A DNA stretch of 64,000 nucleotides, taken from positions 1 through 64,000 of the forward strand of contig JAKSYS010000002.1 in NCBI GenBank assembly GCA_022925895.1, in the 5' to 3' direction. The notes under the pieces are model-generated. The model saw only the letters and a list, made by a program, of their open reading frames with translations. It had not been told where the DNA came from and searched no databases. Below, piece by piece: positions 1-9,615 of this stretch. Made by a program: the position numbers and the translations under genes. The stretch comes from Fragilaria crotonensis (taxonomy: Eukaryota > Bacillariophyta > Fragilariophyceae > Fragilariales > Fragilariaceae). The number at the start of each line of letters is the position of its first letter. Within the stretch, counting starts at the first letter, position 1.

Positions 1-57
1 GAAAGGAAAGGAAGTTGCATCTCAATGGGATCCCTGTCGAAGGTATAAGAAGGAGAT

Positions 58-285
58 ATGATTGTCTACCCTATCCGGGTTTTCGACAATCCATCTATGG
101 CAACCACAAATTCGCCAGAAGGAAGACCCTTCGACTTCTTTTTGCGAGCAACGCATGACTTGTTCCGACATGAATTAGGTCACCAGTCGACTTCCGAGAT
201 TATCACATCCATCGTCAAGGTACACGTTGCTTTTATGGCGATCATCTCGTGCACAATATTGTACTACATGATTATGGGTTACTGA
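58..285 (+). CDS. Hypothetical ORF, possible 3' exon
   Basis: An open frame of 75 residues starts at an ATG and ends with a hydrophobic stretch (roughly residues 55-73) that could be a C-terminal membrane anchor. A stop codon lies in frame at 46-48, so if this is a last exon it must be joined to something upstream by splicing; the sequence GGTATAAG at 42-49 looks like a splice donor but no convincing acceptor follows. I do not recognise the protein. It may be a chance frame. Confidence 0.2.
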   Translation: MIVYPIRVFDNPSMATTNSPEGRPFDFFLRATHDLFRHELGHQSTSEIITSIVKVHVAFMAIISCTILYYMIMGY

Positions 286-399
286 ACAATCGTTGGTAAC
301 CACATTGCTTGCAAACATGGTTGCTTGTTGCGGGGTACTTCAAACAGGATTGATACATTACAATGAGCTCGAAGATGTGGCTGCTAAAGTTAATGCGAG

Positions 400-981
400 C
401 TAGTATTTAAACACCGTCATTTCAATCTTGTCCAAATCTTCGTAAATTGAATTGATGACTGCGGCACTATCAACTCGAACTTGTATTGATACCCTTGTGA
501 AGCTCTTCCCTCGCGGAGTGACTTGGCATTGAAGGTCTTCATCATCACCAGCCAAGGAGGTTACTATTTTCTTAACTTGTTCAACGTACTCTTCCTTCAA
601 GCTGTCGTCTCCATTCGTTCGGCCGACGGCGTTAAATTTGAATTCTGTTGGAAAATTCAACATTGCGTTCAAGATATTTCCAGCTTGTCGCTCATCGTCA
701 ACACCAACCTGTGGATCATAGGTTCCCATCAACGCATTTACACTGTACTTGAAGCGGTCCGTCATATTCGATCCGCCGTCGTCGATGCGGACAGTGGACT
801 GAACAAACACTGGTTCATCGGCATCGCTAGTGACGTCGCTGCCATCACCAGCATCTGATGAAAGCAAATGCCGAAAGGATGGTTTCTGGGGGGAAAGTAT
901 GAATGCTGACGTTCCTTGAATGACGAAAAGTGAAAGCGTTACGAACATGAACATCATGTTCATGCAGGGGCTGGAAATCAT
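400..981 (-). CDS. DUF493 (YbeD-like) protein, probably plastid-targeted
   Basis: The frame can be read upstream to 1119, but the ATG at 981 is preferred because it puts a hydrophobic leader (MMFMFVTLSLFVIQGTSAF) at the N-terminus, ending in a TSAF motif like the ASAFAP cleavage motif of diatom plastid proteins; an ATG at 963 is an alternative. The last 100 or so residues match the DUF493/YbeD fold: NFPTEFKFNAVG, then a segment around VTPRGKSFTRVSIQVRVDS, then a final helix and strand (INSIYEDLDKIEMTVFKY). YbeD is a small ferredoxin-like fold protein of bacteria and plastids, thought to regulate other proteins; its partner here is unknown. Family assignment is from the motif pattern, targeting is inferred. 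Confidence 0.7.
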   Translation of the reverse strand: MISSPCMNMMFMFVTLSLFVIQGTSAFILSPQKPSFRHLLSSDAGDGSDVTSDADEPVFVQSTVRIDDGGSNMTDRFKYSVNALMGTYDPQVGVDDERQAGNILNAMLNFPTEFKFNAVGRTNGDDSLKEEYVEQVKKIVTSLAGDDEDLQCQVTPRGKSFTRVSIQVRVDSAAVINSIYEDLDKIEMTVFKY

Positions 982-1615
982 CGTCCTTTCCACTAAATTG
1001 TGAGGTATGGTGACACACTGAGCACCGAGGCGCCGAGCGGTACTTGTACTGGGTACTTGTCCACGAGCATCAATCATGTCGTACGTCGTACAATGGTGCA
1101 CGAGGTTTGCAGCATACAACTATGAAACAGTAGCAATCCCGCAGAAGATGCTGCAATGGTCAGTGATGCTCAGAGCGATACCACGTCATGCCGAGCACGA
1201 CAGTAGACAGTAACACTCTAAAGGCCGGAGTTCGTCGAACAGGAGAAATGGCCATGACAATGATACTCTGATGAGTTTGTATCTGGGTACGGTATGCATG
1301 CATATCTGGCAGAGCTTATTGGTGAGGTCAATGCCCTGCAGCAATGGAAAGTGCACAGTGATTCCCATACATTGTGATCATGTTTCTACGCAGGATTTCT
1401 TGACTCGTGTAGTGTTATCGCCAACCCGAATAACCCCAAATCCGAAGTCCTCGTCATCTCGAGAGTGTCTCCAATCAATAGGATTGCAGGTGTTGGAGTC
1501 GATTTTCTAGGTTAAAGGATCGACGTTCAACGAAATCGCATGGTATTACAGTGTTGCCTCTACATATTCATCCTCAACATGAATTGGACCGCGAAGACTC
1601 GCGAGGTTGCATTCG
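982..1615. other. Intergenic, nothing identifiable
   Basis: This stretch separates the DUF493 gene start from the decayed zinc-finger gene. Only short open frames without recognisable domains are present. It should hold the promoter of the DUF493 gene, but no clear element was seen. Confidence 0.4.
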
Positions 1616-1983
1616 TCATTTCTTAGGATGCGCTGGAGGAAGTACCTCAGTACTCATCCCTGAAGCCCATTCTGCCACATTTTGGTTGTACTTTTCCTCC
1701 TTCAACTCTTTGCACCGTCTTTGTAATACCGACTTTTCTTGTGATCTGCGAGCGCCTTGGCATCCTGAAAATGCTTTGCGGTTTCAACACAGTAGAACTG
1801 CCCACCACCAGGGAGCTCGTCGTTGTAGTCAAACGCAATAGGCTTGCCAATTTCCTGAGCCTTTTCGATCTCATCTTGAATCTGGTCGGTGTCCTTGGCT
1901 CGATTCGACAGCCACGTCTTTTCTTTTGTATTTCGTTATCTTTTGCGCATTCCATGCTTCTTTGCTGTCATACCGGTACCCAT
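1616..1983 (-). pseudogene. Decayed Bud20/ZNF593-type zinc-finger gene
   Basis: Reading the minus strand from the ATG at 1983 gives the family's layout in pieces: a short basic start (MGTGMTAKKHGMRKR), a stop codon, then in the same frame an acidic linker and a zinc-finger region (ELPGGGQFYCVETAKHFQ), then a one-base frame change near 1710-1720, then the conserved tail RRCKELKEEKYNQNVAEWAS ending at 1616-1618. Bud20/ZNF593 proteins are nuclear export and pre-60S ribosome factors with one C2H2 finger. Here the second finger Cys is Thr (CVET) and the last His position is Tyr, so the zinc site itself is lost. A stop, a frameshift and two lost ligands together argue for a pseudogene and against sequencing error. 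A working copy elsewhere in the genome is likely. Confidence 0.7.
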
Positions 1984-3819
1984 GGTGAACGGTCTATGTT
2001 TGCTTCGGTGAAGGCGAACGAAAGGAGTACTACGAAGGAAGTTTGCTTGACAGATTATTCGAGCAAGAGGCGAGACAAGAGATGTAACCAGAATGTTTCT
2101 GGTTATTCAAGCACCGCGTCCTGACTTGGGACTTGGGACTCAAGAGCTCAAGAGTCCACGAAGGACAATTGATTTTTTCGCCACTGGATTCGGTGGCTGG
2201 GAATTGGATACTTTATCAAGTACTCCGTATTCCGTATAGTACTTGTAACGTAGTCCAGTGCTAGTAGTACAGTGTAGTGCTATGCTGTTTTTATATTTAT
2301 ATTTCTTCTTTCTTCATATGTTGTTCACTGGGAATACCGGTAGTTGGATGATACTACTACGGTAGTTACATACTACAAATACTAATCAACGTTGGCTCAC
2401 AGTTCCATATAAACAATAAACATTCCAACAAGACTACCAAGAGAAGTGCTCTAAAAGACTGCTACCCCTCAGTGAATGGAAATGGATATACCATATACCA
2501 TAGAGGACCAATGGATCGAGTGAACTTCAGCCCTATCTACAATCACTACAACTCAGAAATATAATTGAGATGCTATCTCGACTACATATGGTAGCATCCA
2601 TGATGCCTGGATATTTGATTTACGTCAGTGACCAAGGAGGACCAGACTGGATTTGGATGTGATCGATATGTTTTAAGTGTCCCGCCAATAGACCCGACTA
2701 GCAGCAGTAGTCCTACTGAGTACTTGCAGTAATCAGCAATTTTGATTGCAACAAGCTGTAGTTGTGATTTGTGATTAAGTCAGATCTGATGGTAGGTGAT
2801 GGTTCATGTTATACGTTATGCTCCAGAATTTACCGTGCATAGAATGTAAAACCGTCGTGGTGATGGTGGGATCCGTAGGTGGGATGGTGGGTTCGAGAAA
2901 TTGACGGTTGTATTATAGTATTATAGCGATGTACTCGGAGCTCGGAGTACGTCATACCTGTACTACGTAAGCGAAAATGTCATCAAATGATCGTGTGCGA
3001 TAGCCACGCACAACAATTTAAAGATTTTTATTTCTGAACGCCGAGATGGGTCTTCGAATGAAATCTCAAACCAATCTCTTGCGTGGTCACTATGTCACAC
3101 TGGACAAAACTGGCCGAAAATGTCAACCGTGGCCGGCTGAGGAATCGAAGTACAGTGAAATGACCACACTCGGAGAAACTGAGTGAAGTCCATTAGCTTC
3201 CTGGTACTGTACGGGGAACAACGTACTCGCAGTCCTCTATTAGAAGTACTTCGGTATAGTACCAGGTGTCCAACGTATCGGAATTCCTCGGACTAATAAG
3301 AAGAAGGAAAAGCATTAAAAAGACAATTGTGCGCAATCAAGGTGATACGCCATACAGTGCCATAGTCCGTAAGTCGTACACCGCGACGACGTTGACTAGA
3401 ATGTCAACAATGCCTAAAGGGCTTAAAGAATATCAGTTCACGGAAGGCGTTGGTTTAGATACATGAATAGGTGTCAGTGCGATGGCAAAGGAGGCCCAAA
3501 CGACATACCCCAACGGCGTTGTAAAGAGCCGATGCCTTCGGATGTATGCATACGGTAGACATTTGCGAAGATTACACGCAAGGAGGACTCGCTACTCAGG
3601 TTCTCTAGTGGTAGGTAAGTAGGACACTGCGTACCTCAGAGAATGACGGGCCCTGAATGCGAAACGCACTTCAGTCATTGTTCGATCCACCTCCTTGACG
3701 ACGGTCCAGTCACCGCAATCACGGAGCTTCCTTGTCCTTCCTGATATTCCATAGACTAGAGTTTTCATAGCAATAATATAGCTAGAAGATAAGGGCAGCA
3801 CCCATTACTCTATAAAACT
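1984..3819. other. Long intergenic region without recognisable genes
   Basis: About 1.8 kb with only short open frames (for example 3266-3466 on the plus strand) that match nothing I know. It is full of short GTAC, AGTAC and TAGTAC words, as are most spacers in this window. No RNA gene or complete transposon was seen. Confidence 0.4.
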
Positions 3820-4536
3820 CTAAAACTGAACGGGAAGGAGGGAAGGGTCGAAACGGTCTTGGGCGAGGCCCAAGTTCACGAAGATTTCTCCGTTGATGAG
3901 CTCCTGTGCGACCATACCTGCAATGCCAAGCATAGCAAGGCGTCCGTTCTGAAGCTCCTTGGTAGAAATCTCGAGGAACTCTTCGGCTCCCGAAGGCTTG
4001 AGTCCTAGAGGGTCAAAACCAATGTCACCAGGGTAGTAGTCCGCCTTGAGAGTTCCAACTCCGGCAACAGTTTCAGCGGATGGAGCTGACCATCCCTTGA
4101 GGGCACGGTTGAGCTCGAGACCCCCAATAAGAACTGCGAGAATCTCGAAGAAAAACGGCGAAACGGCGCGGACCTCATCCAAATGGCGGATGGCAGGCCC
4201 AATATCCTTGTTGGCCGCCTCGAAGAGAGGGTGGATCTCGATAGGCTCCTCGGTGACGAGCAAGCCAACGATAGCAAGCATGGCGGCACGGCCGTGCTGA
4301 GTCTCGGCCTCGCGGTAGTACTTCAGAGTTTCGAGGTCAGCTTCTCCCGCGAAGTTCAGGGGATCGAAGCCATCTTCAAAAGGAGCGATGGCGCCAGGGA
4401 GGCCAAACGCGAACTTGTTCGAGTCCGCAACCCAGCCGTTGAGCGAATTAAGAGCGGTGGAGGTCTTGGCAACCTGGCTGGGTGCAAAGGCGCTGGCGGA
4501 TCCAGCGAGGGCGAGGATAGCGGCGGCGAGCTTCAT
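3820..4536 (-). CDS. Light-harvesting chlorophyll a/c-type antenna protein
   Basis: This 238-residue protein is an intact Lhc-family antenna of the thylakoid membrane. The N-terminus MKLAAAILALAGSASAFAPSQ is a typical diatom plastid leader: an ER signal followed by an ASAFAP cleavage motif with the required Phe. Three membrane helices follow. Helix 1 (about residues 72-92) has the chlorophyll ligands in YYREAETQHGRAAMLA, helix 2 lies near SPFFFEILAVLIGG (about 125-142), and helix 3 (about 190-210) has ELQNGRLAMLGIAG, the matching E..NxR pair. FDPL motifs precede helices 1 and 3. The YYREAE...HGR form looks more like the Lhcr or related red-lineage group than the main Lhcf group, but I cannot place it firmly. 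The gene has no intron. Confidence 0.93.
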   Translation of the reverse strand: MKLAAAILALAGSASAFAPSQVAKTSTALNSLNGWVADSNKFAFGLPGAIAPFEDGFDPLNFAGEADLETLKYYREAETQHGRAAMLAIVGLLVTEEPIEIHPLFEAANKDIGPAIRHLDEVRAVSPFFFEILAVLIGGLELNRALKGWSAPSAETVAGVGTLKADYYPGDIGFDPLGLKPSGAEEFLEISTKELQNGRLAMLGIAGMVAQELINGEIFVNLGLAQDRFDPSLLPVQF

Positions 4537-4835
4537 CTTGTCTTGTTGTTGGCAAACGTAGGCTTCTCAAAAAGATTGTGAGATTAGAAGATTCGTCTGA
4601 GAAACAAGATACTCGTATGCGACTGGAACGAGTGGCGTGGCCTAGCTACTACGAAGTACGAGTATGTACTTGGTAGTGACGGTTGTTTGTGTTCATACGA
4701 CAACTTGTAGTACGTCATGCATTTCGCTCATTCATGTAGTCATAACAGGCATTGTATAGAGCACGGGTGAGTTTCCGGATGACCCTGGTACCATGAGAGG
4801 CACGAAGTACGCGGCGTGCATTTCGCGTCATACCG

Positions 4836-4854
4836 ACGTCAAATCAGGACGTCA
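4836..4854. promoter_or_regulatory. Two ACGTCA motifs upstream of the Lhc gene
   Basis: Two copies of ACGTCA (4836-4841 and 4849-4854) lie 13 bp apart about 300 bp before the Lhc start codon. TGACGT/ACGTCA sites are known CO2/cAMP-response elements bound by bZIP factors in Phaeodactylum. A role here is inference from motif and position only. Confidence 0.3.
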
Positions 4855-5482
4855 GCAACTTTACTTACGTAAACAACAAAGACGAACTTTTGAAACGTTT
4901 TCAGAGTCGTTTCGATTTTCGATTTTATCAAACGTCTGGGATCTGGTGGAACACATTCTTTCACCTAAAATAATTATCGAGAATTGTCTGTTCCTTGTTC
5001 CTTCACCAGACGGTAACTGGAGAAACGTGTCTATTGGGAACTGGGAAGTGGAAATGTTCACTTTAATACTGGAGTACTCCAGTATCGGAGTACAATACAA
5101 GTATGGCTCGTGAACGAGAGTCATGCAATGGAGCGTCTGCTGACAGTTTCCTTCATGTCGTCAAGGTCACTTCGTTGCCTCCACAATGTTTGACAGCTAC
5201 TGTACAAGCTACAAGTAAATTGTACTGTATCCTCCGCAGAAATGTATTCTTCTTGTCATTTATAACGCTACCGCTACACTGAGTATGGTACAAATACTAG
5301 AACAAATTGTATGCATATATGTAAGTACTTGTACCTGGTCTTACACTTCTATTATACGAGTAGGCCCGTTGCATCGAGATTCGTATTACTATTCTAGCAT
5401 CATCACACTCTGTCGTCATAGAACAGCAATAGATTGAGAACAAAATCACCAATTCGGAATCCAGAGAGGAAAATCAAAGCGG
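4855..5482. other. Intergenic, nothing identifiable
   Basis: Spacer between the Lhc upstream region and the repeats beside the ALKBH7-like gene. Overlapping open frames on both strands (4793-5113 plus, 4861-5124 minus) show no known domain and are judged chance. Confidence 0.35.
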
Positions 5483-5784
5483 TTGCTTCATAAAAGCCGC
5501 ATAATTATCTTCATATACATTCAGACGGTAATTCCATAGTAGTGCATTAATCAGTAACATCGACAGCACCCGGCATACCAATGAAACTCACCTTTCAATG
5601 TCGCACCAAGGATTCGACGATGTTCATGTGCATCCTGTAGAGAGGAAGGGGAGACGCGGATAACAGGTTAGGCTTCCAAAACAGCGGCCACGATACATGC
5701 TCATAAGAATCGAACTGCTTCATACAAGCCGCATAACTTTCCTCAATTGTGTTCAGACGGTAATTCCATAGTAGTGCATTAATC
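5483..5784. repeat. Two direct copies of a ~70-bp segment next to the ALKBH7-like gene
   Basis: Copies at 5483-5552 and 5716-5784 share a run of about 30 identical bases and a further similar stretch. On the minus strand both can encode a similar peptide (INALLWNYRLN...YAA.MKQ), and both lie downstream of the same GGTGAGTTT splice-donor-like sequence. They probably arose by a local duplication of an intron/exon border at the 3' end of the ALKBH7-like gene. Confidence 0.6.
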
Positions 5785-6569
5785 ATAAGCAGAAACAACA
5801 GGTCTCATTGGGAATCTAAACTCACCATCTTGATATTTGGCATCGCGAAAGATGATGCTGATGCGATTCTGGCGTTCAACCTCGACAGTCGTTCCATCAA
5901 CCGATTCAAACACTGACCCACTAGGGAGGAGCTCGTGGGCGTATTCATAGCGACTGACGCCAGTTAGTACATACAACGACAATGGCGGCAGCAGTAGATC
6001 CACAAACCCATCTTCTGGATTCCGGCCAACTTCAGACCCGGGTCGTAACCGCATAATCGAGGATGAGAGGAAGCTAATTCCGGCCACCATGCCCCCAGAA
6101 AACCGAACGGAATCGACATGTGCTTTGAGCTCGCCGTCACGCTTCAGGTCGATGGCATGACAGGGCAGCCATGTCGCATTGCGATCAAGGTGATTCTCCA
6201 ACAAGAGATGTCTAGTCTTTTCAAGTGTATTACGAGACATTTCCTGGAGCTCGTGCTCATTGATCAGCTCAATTTCTTTGTAGTCACTTATAACAGCATC
6301 CCAATGACCTTTTTCGTAGCGACGCCTGCAGTCAAGCGAAGTTAGGAACCTAACAGGTGCATCCACCAGTCATTTTTCAATGTTTCGTACCGTTGCATGC
6401 GTTTCTGAACGTCTTCTAGGATGCTCTTACCCTCCTCTGGAGAAACAAAATTGCTGTATACCACTGCTGATGAAATATCGAAGTCAGCTGGCGCATTTCG
6501 AGAATTCACAAGCTGACTTGACCGCAGTGTTGACAGAAGTCGGTGATGGCAAGCAGGGCTTCGAATCAT
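5779..6569 (-). CDS. ALKBH7: ALKBH7-like 2-oxoglutarate/Fe(II) dioxygenase
   Basis: Two exons are clear: 6391-6569 and 5826-6325 (or onward). The intron (6326-6390) is GT-AG, and joining it gives KRMQRRRYEKGHWDAVISDY, which fits ALKBH7 across the junction. The dioxygenase core holds the iron ligands in AHVDSVRFSGG (HxD) and YEYAHELLPSG (distal His), and the 2-oxoglutarate Arg in NRISIIFR. ALKBH7 is a mitochondrial AlkB-family protein linked to necrosis signalling and mitochondrial RNA in animals; the short basic start (MIRSPACHHRLLSTLRSS) fits a mitochondrial leader. The 3' end is uncertain: a good donor (GTGAGT, 5825 downward) sits before the stop at 5779-5781, so the last codons may come from reading through or from a further exon in the duplicated area. 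Confidence 0.85.
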
Positions 6570-7172
6570 GGCGCCGATGGTGGACTAGTGGGACCAAGCT
6601 GGAGAACATGGCGAAGTCTCAAAGAACGTGTGAACGAACCAAAGTGATCGGGTTATGATCGCACGATGATACTGAAGCAGGAAAGGTGAGCATGTTGCAA
6701 GTAACTGGTATTCAGAGTTCATGGTACTGCTACTTAGTAGTAGTACGATTGTACCAGTCCATGTACTGTAAATCTAAATCTACGGTAGTAGGCTCGTTGG
6801 TCGAGGCTCGAGGCTCGAGGCTCGAGGCGTATGAAACTGTACGGTGATGATTGATTATTCATGTAAGGCATCATATTTCATATTGCAGTACCTGGTACAA
6901 GTACCAGGTAGCTCCATTACAAAGATACAGACGTTCTCGAGTACTCCGTACTCTCTACTGTAGTATGCAGTATGCAGATAGCTAGCCTACTCGACTGGGC
7001 TCGAAACTACAGTAGAGATAGAGCGCAACAAAAGGGACTTCTAATGTTTCCACTTCTGCGATGAGCAATGGCGGTGAACTGAGGGTGAACTGAACTCCAT
7101 AATTGATTATGTGTGCTGTTCATCGAACTAAATGGCAGGTTTCTAAGTCGTTTTGACGCGAGATGGTGATTA
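6570..7172. other. Intergenic with a short tandem repeat
   Basis: No gene seen. A 7-bp unit (GAGGCTC) is repeated about four times at 6801-6829. The rest is rich in GTAC words. It must contain the promoters of the two divergent neighbours. Confidence 0.4.
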
Positions 7173-8516
7173 TTGCGCGTCGAACGTAATCAAAAATGCG
7201 AACTCCTCGTTTTGGTCCTTCTAGTAGTAGCAATACAGCTAGGGATTATGTATTTGTCGAATGAGAATCAAAATGCATTAGAGTCGAATATGATTGCTTC
7301 GATTGGCGAGGAGTTCAAGGTTGTCAAAACAAAAGATGATGAGAATAAGCAGCTCCAGGAAGATCGCTCCAAACTACCGACGATTCCATCTTTCGACATG
7401 AATTTTTCGGCGGATTCATCGAACCTCTGGGAGGACTCCGATGTCCTCCCACAATGGATGAAGGATTATTTTGCGTGGCATCAACTCCAGCGATCTCGAA
7501 TCACGCAAGAAAACTGGAAAGCCTTTCAGTATTGCGTCATGAGGTGCTTGGATACGGACAACCGATGTGGAGGTGCTGCCGACAGGATCAAAACAGTTCC
7601 GTTGATACTCTATTGGGCCGCTAGGACAAACCGTATACTCATGATATACTGGAGTCGTCCTACTTCTTTAGAGTCATTTCTTCTCCCGCCTGCAGGAGGC
7701 ATCGATTGGCGTGTTCCGGACTGGATGGTGCAGGATGTTGTTCGTGGAAGACCTGCAGGGAATGTCGCACGACTGCCCGCATATTTCATCAATGGTACCA
7801 TGGCCGTTGCTCTGCAAACTAAATTGCAATCATACAACGGCGGATCACTTTTTAATAATGAAAACATAGAGGGACCGCGCTTTGAGCACATCTTTCATGA
7901 CATGTGGCGAACAATGTTCACTCCATCTCTGCCGATACAAAAGATTATTCAACAACATCTGGACATGTTCAACCTTCGACCTGGTGAATATGCTGCTGCC
8001 CACGTACGAGGCCTTTACGGAAACAATAATTGGACTGAACAATTGCTATTTACGGTAGCAGAAAATGCGATCAACTGCGCCAGTAACTTGCGGCCGCAAG
8101 GCCCAATTTACGTCGCATCTGATTCTAAATGTGTCGTTGATCACATTCTTGGGAACATCGCACCACGCAAAACGACAAAAATTGTAGCATTGAAGAGAGA
8201 TTACGAACCTCTCCACTTGGAAAAAGCGTCCAAATGGCGGGATCGGCAAGCGTCTGAATACTACGATACCTTTGTTGATCTGTATCTTATTGCTTTGTCG
8301 AGCTGCGTTACGTACAACATCGGCGGGTTTGGCGAATGGGGTCTTTGGATCTCTCGGAATTCCAGCTGCTTCATTCGACATGGGAAACCCACTAGTCCGG
8401 TCAGAAAATGCGATTGGTCAGGTTTGGCGAGTCCTCAGTATTCGAGGCCCGCAGACAATGAGTCAATGTTCTTACCTCCATGGCGGCTGCACAGCTTGCG
8501 CAGTAGACACGAATAG
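7173..8516 (+). CDS. Type II membrane glycosyltransferase-like protein (fucosyltransferase-like)
   Basis: An N-terminal hydrophobic segment (LLVLVLLVVAIQLGIMYL, about residues 11-28) is followed by a long lumenal domain, the layout of a Golgi type II glycosyltransferase. Motifs recall the GDP-fucose transferase fold: CGGAADRIKTVPLILYWA early, AAAHVRGLYG in the middle (compare HxRxxD), and a late segment DTFVDLYLIALSSCVTYNIGGFG. Donor and acceptor are unknown. The start is odd: the frame opens right after a stop at 7167-7169, and no ATG comes before the membrane segment; the first in-frame ATG (7248) falls inside it. An upstream exon (for instance from the ATG at 7163, with a GTAATC donor) or a non-ATG start are possible. 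Confidence 0.6.
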   Translation: MRVERNQKCELLVLVLLVVAIQLGIMYLSNENQNALESNMIASIGEEFKVVKTKDDENKQLQEDRSKLPTIPSFDMNFSADSSNLWEDSDVLPQWMKDYFAWHQLQRSRITQENWKAFQYCVMRCLDTDNRCGGAADRIKTVPLILYWAARTNRILMIYWSRPTSLESFLLPPAGGIDWRVPDWMVQDVVRGRPAGNVARLPAYFINGTMAVALQTKLQSYNGGSLFNNENIEGPRFEHIFHDMWRTMFTPSLPIQKIIQQHLDMFNLRPGEYAAAHVRGLYGNNNWTEQLLFTVAENAINCASNLRPQGPIYVASDSKCVVDHILGNIAPRKTTKIVALKRDYEPLHLEKASKWRDRQASEYYDTFVDLYLIALSSCVTYNIGGFGEWGLWISRNSSCFIRHGKPTSPVRKCDWSGLASPQYSRPADNESMFLPPWRLHSLRSRHE

Positions 8517-8998
8517 CTTACACAAGGCAGAGTCTCGCATGGTCGTCAAGAACGATCAAGCGAGGAAAAGCCGTCGAAAGGTGGGTGCTTTAAATACGTC
8601 TACGACGATCCCACGCTGAACAACGGGTAACTCCATTGCGTCGTGAAACTAAACGCCATGAAAATGACGATAACTGGTTAGAACCACTAACGCTATACCT
8701 ACCGGTAGAGACATATGGTCGATGTGGTGATAGTCAGAAGACATTGCCGTGTTGTGTTTAGACCTCGTTCTCCATGTCCGCGCTTATCCAATCAAAACAA
8801 CGATCCCATTTGAAAGTTCTCCGGTGGTGAGAATTAGAGAATGAATTTGCAAATTTAACCAAGGGTGCGTCAACGAGCTGACTTGATTTTCTGAAAGTAT
8901 GTTCCAGTTAGGTCATCGTCGCGACACGTGGATTATAGTGAAGCTGAAGCAGATTCTGCCGCATAACAATCTCACGGCAATGCTAGTATTTGGTTCGA
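8517..8998. other. Intergenic, nothing identifiable
   Basis: No convincing gene. Could include 5' exons of the small gene that follows. Confidence 0.3.
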
Positions 8999-9417
8999 AT
9001 GATCTCGTTCAGGTGCTTTGTTCATTATTCCGATGTGTGAAAGCACGCTTGTTATTTGCAGGACACTTCATGAAACCATGGGCATATCGGTCGCCATGAT
9101 CGATTACGCTTCCAAGGAAGGTCTCGGAGGTAACGTCCCTCGTGCGGCTTTCTACGCGGGCGACATTCACATATCGAAAGATAGGTGTAAAAGACTAACT
9201 TGCAGATCGTGACCATGCGCAGCTACTTCGTTTTCGCTTGGATTCGAATTGGACACGTCCGTCGCTTCAAACTTGCTACGCCAAAGTCGAAGCTCGGCGT
9301 GTCGTGTGGGCGGACTCGGACCGTAACGTTGCCCTCTCTCAATTCGCTCAAAAACTGAGGAGTGGGTACAGTAGTGGAAGGAGGTCTGAGAAGCAGATTT
9401 CGCTGCAGGCCGACTAG
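8999..9417 (+). CDS. Small three-exon gene, unknown protein
   Basis: Exons 8999-9012, 9062-9129 and 9206-9417 join through GT-AG introns to give 98 codons with the stop, and the frame closes exactly. The second intron has a CTAAC branch-point motif just before its TTGCAG acceptor. The product starts MISFRTLHETMGISVAMIDY and continues through KEGLGDRDHAQLLRFRLDSN to SEKQISLQAD. I do not recognise it. It could also be the 3' part of a longer gene with exons further upstream. The support is frame closure and splice signals only. Confidence 0.35.
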
Positions 9418-9615
9418 CCCAGTTCACACCTACCATTCTTCCTCCAAGAAGAAAGCTAGCGTGTCACATTATGGAATGGAATTGGATGTGGCCCTTGTTC
9501 AATTGAGCCAGATGCTTCAGGACGTCGCGATTGAGTAGCGCGACCATGGCTACTGCAAGACGAACAGAACACAATGAATCACAAATGTGGTCAGCCTGCA
9601 GTCTGGCGTCCCGCA

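Noticed and set aside
1741-2124. 127-codon plus-strand open frame
   Set aside because: It is antisense to the recognisable zinc-finger remnant and ends in low-complexity sequence.
4183-4581. Long open frame on the plus strand across the antenna gene
   Set aside because: It is antisense to a clear Lhc gene, has no domain, and its composition mirrors that gene's codons.
4793-5124. Overlapping open frames on both strands upstream of the antenna gene
   Set aside because: Neither has a domain or splice support, and the region is where the promoter should be.
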